From Streptosporangiales bacterium (GTDB lineage Bacteria > Actinomycetota > Actinomycetes > Streptosporangiales > WHST01), in assembly GCA_009379825.1 (NCBI GenBank), contig WHTA01000047.1:1-45710 (forward strand): a stretch of DNA of 45,710 nt, written 5' to 3'. How positions within the stretch are numbered: position 1 is the stretch's first letter; every line of letters starts with the position of its first letter. A program made the translations under genes and the position numbers. Below are positions 43,677 through 45,710 of this stretch, piece after piece. The notes under the pieces were generated by a model that saw only the letters and a list, made by a program, of their open reading frames with translations, did not search any database and was not told the DNA's origin.

Positions 43677-45269
43677 ATGCGGAGAGTACTTCTGGCGCTT
43701 GGCCTCGCGATGGTGGTCGCGTTCGGCACGATGCCCGGCGCAGCGGGCGCATCGCACAACGCGGACCAGCACCGCAACATGAAGCTTCTGTCGACGTCCC
43801 CGAACTCGGCGATCAACTCCGATCTCGCGTTCTTGGGCAACCACGCGTTCGTCGGCTACTACCGCAATGACCGCGCGGTCGGAGGCTTCCGCATCTTCGA
43901 CATCTCGAACCCGGCCGGTCCGCGGCTGGTGAGGGACTTCTCGTGTGACGGGCTCCAGAACGACCCCATCGTCTGGGACCGCAACGGAAACGGTGTAGCC
44001 GACCTGATGATGTTGGCCGTGGACCGCACCATGGCGTCCTCCGAGTGCGGAGCCGCACGGTCGGCGGACCACGGTGATCCGACCGGTTGGGAAGGCGTCC
44101 GGATCTTCGAGATGAGCGACGATCCCGCCGACCCCTTCGCCGAGATCACCCAGGTCGAAGCGGTGTACACCGACTGCGGCGCACACACCATTACGCTGTG
44201 GCCGGGCGAGGTGGACGAGACCAACAAACTCCTCGTCTACGTCTCGTCCTACCCGCTGCGTGCGGGGCCTACCTGTGGTGACACCGAGCACCTGAACACC
44301 ACGAACCCGTACGACGAGGATCCGGGCAGCCCGGCCAACCCGGAGCATGGCGTCATCCAGGTAGTCGAGGTGCCGCTCGACGACCCGTCGGCGGCCAGCG
44401 AGCTGGCGACCCAGCCGGCGATCAGCTACCCAGGTGACCCGGACGGGGTCAACGACTGGTGCGAGCGCTCGGTTACCGGTCCTGGCGAGCCGTGCCCTGG
44501 TCCGTTCGAACCCGCCGCGGTGGCCTGCCACGACATCGTCGTCCACGTCCAGGCGCGCCTGGCCGGGGGCGCCTGCGCCGAGCAGGGCCAGGTGTGGCGG
44601 ATCGACGAGAACGGAATTCCCGACACGGCCAACCCGATCCAGGTCGCCGACGACGCGGTCAGCTCGGGCGGCAGCGGGAACATCCCCGGAGCGATCGACT
44701 TCTTCCACTCCGCCATGTTCAACAACGATGCGACCGTCGTGAACTGGGTCGACGAGTCCTTCGGCAGCGGCTGCCCGCCGATGACGACATGGCAGGCGCG
44801 GCCTTGGCACCCGGCAGGAGAACACAAGACCGGGCGGATGTTCTTCTCGCGTGTCGCCACGGGAGCCTTCCTGAGCGAGTTCCAGGTGGGCGACCTGCGG
44901 CCCGACCCGGCCCCGACCGCGTACTGCTCGGCTCACATGGGCATGGCGGTCATGGGTATCAAGCGGGACCTGCTGGTCAACGCCTGGTACACAGGCGGAG
45001 TCGACGTGATCGACTTCAGCAAGCCGACAAGACTGAAGGAGATCGCGTACTACGACATCGCCGGCCCTGGCCCACAGGGCTCGGACAACTGGTCGGCATA
45101 CCCCTACACAGGCCCATTGTTCAAGCGCGGGCCAGGGATTCCCGTCTACGCATCGGACGGTGTGCATACGCCTGACTCCGCGAGGGGCATGGTGGTGTTC
45201 CGCACGTTGATCGAGAAGCCCAGTAGGGGCGGCATCGTGGATCATCTGAACCCGCAGACGATGGACTAG
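43677..45269 (+). CDS. Secreted LVIVD-repeat (beta-propeller) protein
   Basis: 530 aa from ATG 43677 behind GGAGGTGTGGC. A Sec signal peptide (MRRVLLALGLAMVVAFGTMP, cleavage near GAAGA-SHN) is followed by b-propeller repeats: SAINSDLAFLGNHAFVGYYR, GFRIFDISNPAGPRLVRDF, GVRIFEMSDDPADP, VIQVVEVPLDD and GVDVIDFSKPTRLKEIAYYD. Several Cys residues (CGA, CGD, CERSVTGPGEPC) may form disulfides. LVIVD proteins are extracellular and of unknown role. It is complete and ends before a terminator at 45362. Confidence 0.85.
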   Translation: MRRVLLALGLAMVVAFGTMPGAAGASHNADQHRNMKLLSTSPNSAINSDLAFLGNHAFVGYYRNDRAVGGFRIFDISNPAGPRLVRDFSCDGLQNDPIVWDRNGNGVADLMMLAVDRTMASSECGAARSADHGDPTGWEGVRIFEMSDDPADPFAEITQVEAVYTDCGAHTITLWPGEVDETNKLLVYVSSYPLRAGPTCGDTEHLNTTNPYDEDPGSPANPEHGVIQVVEVPLDDPSAASELATQPAISYPGDPDGVNDWCERSVTGPGEPCPGPFEPAAVACHDIVVHVQARLAGGACAEQGQVWRIDENGIPDTANPIQVADDAVSSGGSGNIPGAIDFFHSAMFNNDATVVNWVDESFGSGCPPMTTWQARPWHPAGEHKTGRMFFSRVATGAFLSEFQVGDLRPDPAPTAYCSAHMGMAVMGIKRDLLVNAWYTGGVDVIDFSKPTRLKEIAYYDIAGPGPQGSDNWSAYPYTGPLFKRGPGIPVYASDGVHTPDSARGMVVFRTLIEKPSRGGIVDHLNPQTMD

Positions 45270-45361
45270 TAACGCCTGGCCCTGCGGCGGCACCGTTATC
45301 CAGACAAGCGAGGCCTCGACCAACCCTCATCGTCAGCAGATCCGCTAGCACAAGGCATGAA

Positions 45362-45396
45362 AACGGCCCCTCAGGCACTAGGCCCGAGGGGCCGTT
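45362..45396 (+). terminator. Hairpin terminator after the LVIVD gene
   Basis: AACGGCCCCTC, 13-nt loop, GAGGGGCCGTT, preceded by an A-run (AAAA) and followed by CTCC. The stem is perfect. It lies about 93 bp after the stop of the LVIVD gene. Confidence 0.8.
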
Positions 45397-45576
45397 CTCC
45401 CTGCGATCCCGCCTCGATGCGTCTTTGGTCATTGGCGGGCGCCATAGCATCAGCCGAGCAACCTTGCGCAGAGAGATCACCCGGTCCTGAACCCAGTCCA
45501 GTCACGGCGAAATCCTTACATACACGCCGATGACGATCGTCGACATCAAGGCGAGAGCCGCCGAGACGAGGAGCAA

Positions 45577-45692
45577 TGATCAGAACCTGTGGATGTGCTT
45601 CGGGAGGGGCGTACCTTCTCGAAGGATGATCTGAAGCCCATGCAGTTCTGATCAGGGCCAGCGTTGGCGCGCTGGTTCGGGAAGGTACGCCC
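45577..45692. repeat. Two nested inverted repeats at the right edge
   Basis: TGATCAGAAC (45577-45586) pairs with GTTCTGATCA (45645-45654); GGGCGTACCTTC (45607-45618) pairs with GAAGGTACGCCC (45681-45692). The arms interleave (A1-B1-A2-B2). The second B arm ends exactly before an ATG at 45693. This could be a mobile-element end or a pair of overlapping operators. Confidence 0.5.
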
Positions 45693-45710
45693 ATGCTCAA
45701 GGTAGTCCAC
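45693..45710 (+). CDS. Start of an unidentified gene, cut by the window edge
   Basis: ATG with a GGGAAGG ribosome-site-like sequence upstream; six codons read MLKVVH. The start resembles some IS481-type transposases, but six residues cannot decide this. Confidence 0.25.

Overview
The window is high-GC DNA (about 65-70 % by eye) with dense 4-nt start/stop overlaps, GTG and TTG starts, and actinobacterial families: a FurA-KatG pair, FCD-type GntR and MarR regulators, an LVIVD-repeat secreted protein, and an OmpA-domain protein paired with a lipoprotein. It most likely comes from the chromosome of a soil-type actinomycete. The genus cannot be named from the sequence.

Region 1 (1-14.7 kb) begins with the tail of a transposase and is then a catabolic island. 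A minus-strand block of overlapping genes (9.67 kb down to 0.14 kb) encodes a PF06684 'amino acid synthesis' protein, an acidic 39-aa protein, an enamidase-like amidohydrolase, a tandem dimeric-barrel protein, a MarR regulator, a three-subunit molybdenum hydroxylase (FAD, 2Fe-2S and molybdopterin subunits), an enoyl-CoA hydratase-like protein, a GntR regulator, a flavin reductase and a UbiX-type flavin prenyltransferase. Divergent from it lie an HpaB-type flavin monooxygenase and its reductase. Next come a DHDPS/NAL-family lyase, a GlcG-like protein and an MFS transporter. Molybdenum hydroxylase plus enamidase-like hydrolase suggests breakdown of a nicotinate-like or other N-heterocyclic compound. 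The substrate is not known. A divergent palindrome and a repeated promoter motif look like its control sites.

Region 2 (14.7-23.8 kb) has a frameshifted membrane-anchored gene and then a four-gene operon: acetone-carboxylase-type beta, alpha and gamma subunits plus a BKACE (DUF849) enzyme. It is divergent from an NCS1 permease that is preceded by a possible tiny membrane protein. Two copies of TGCGTAG-N16-CTACGCA lie between the two units. One presumed metal ligand of the alpha subunit appears to be replaced, so acetone may not be the substrate. A Lrp/AsnC regulator follows the permease.

Region 3 (23.8-40.4 kb) is mixed metabolism: an MFS transporter, a PLP-dependent dehydratase-like enzyme, an RraA-family protein, malate synthase A, a lipoprotein/OmpA-domain pair, FurA-KatG, a nitronate monooxygenase, a membrane protein, a methyltransferase, a TPR-LuxR regulator and a DoxX-like protein. 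Three genes here carry frameshifts.

Region 4 (40.4-45.7 kb) is partly decayed. It holds two divergently oriented genes that have both lost their 5' ends at one junction, a divergent Nramp-like transporter, the remnant of a sugar dehydrogenase gene, an LVIVD secreted protein, and a right edge with nested inverted repeats that may be the end of another mobile element.
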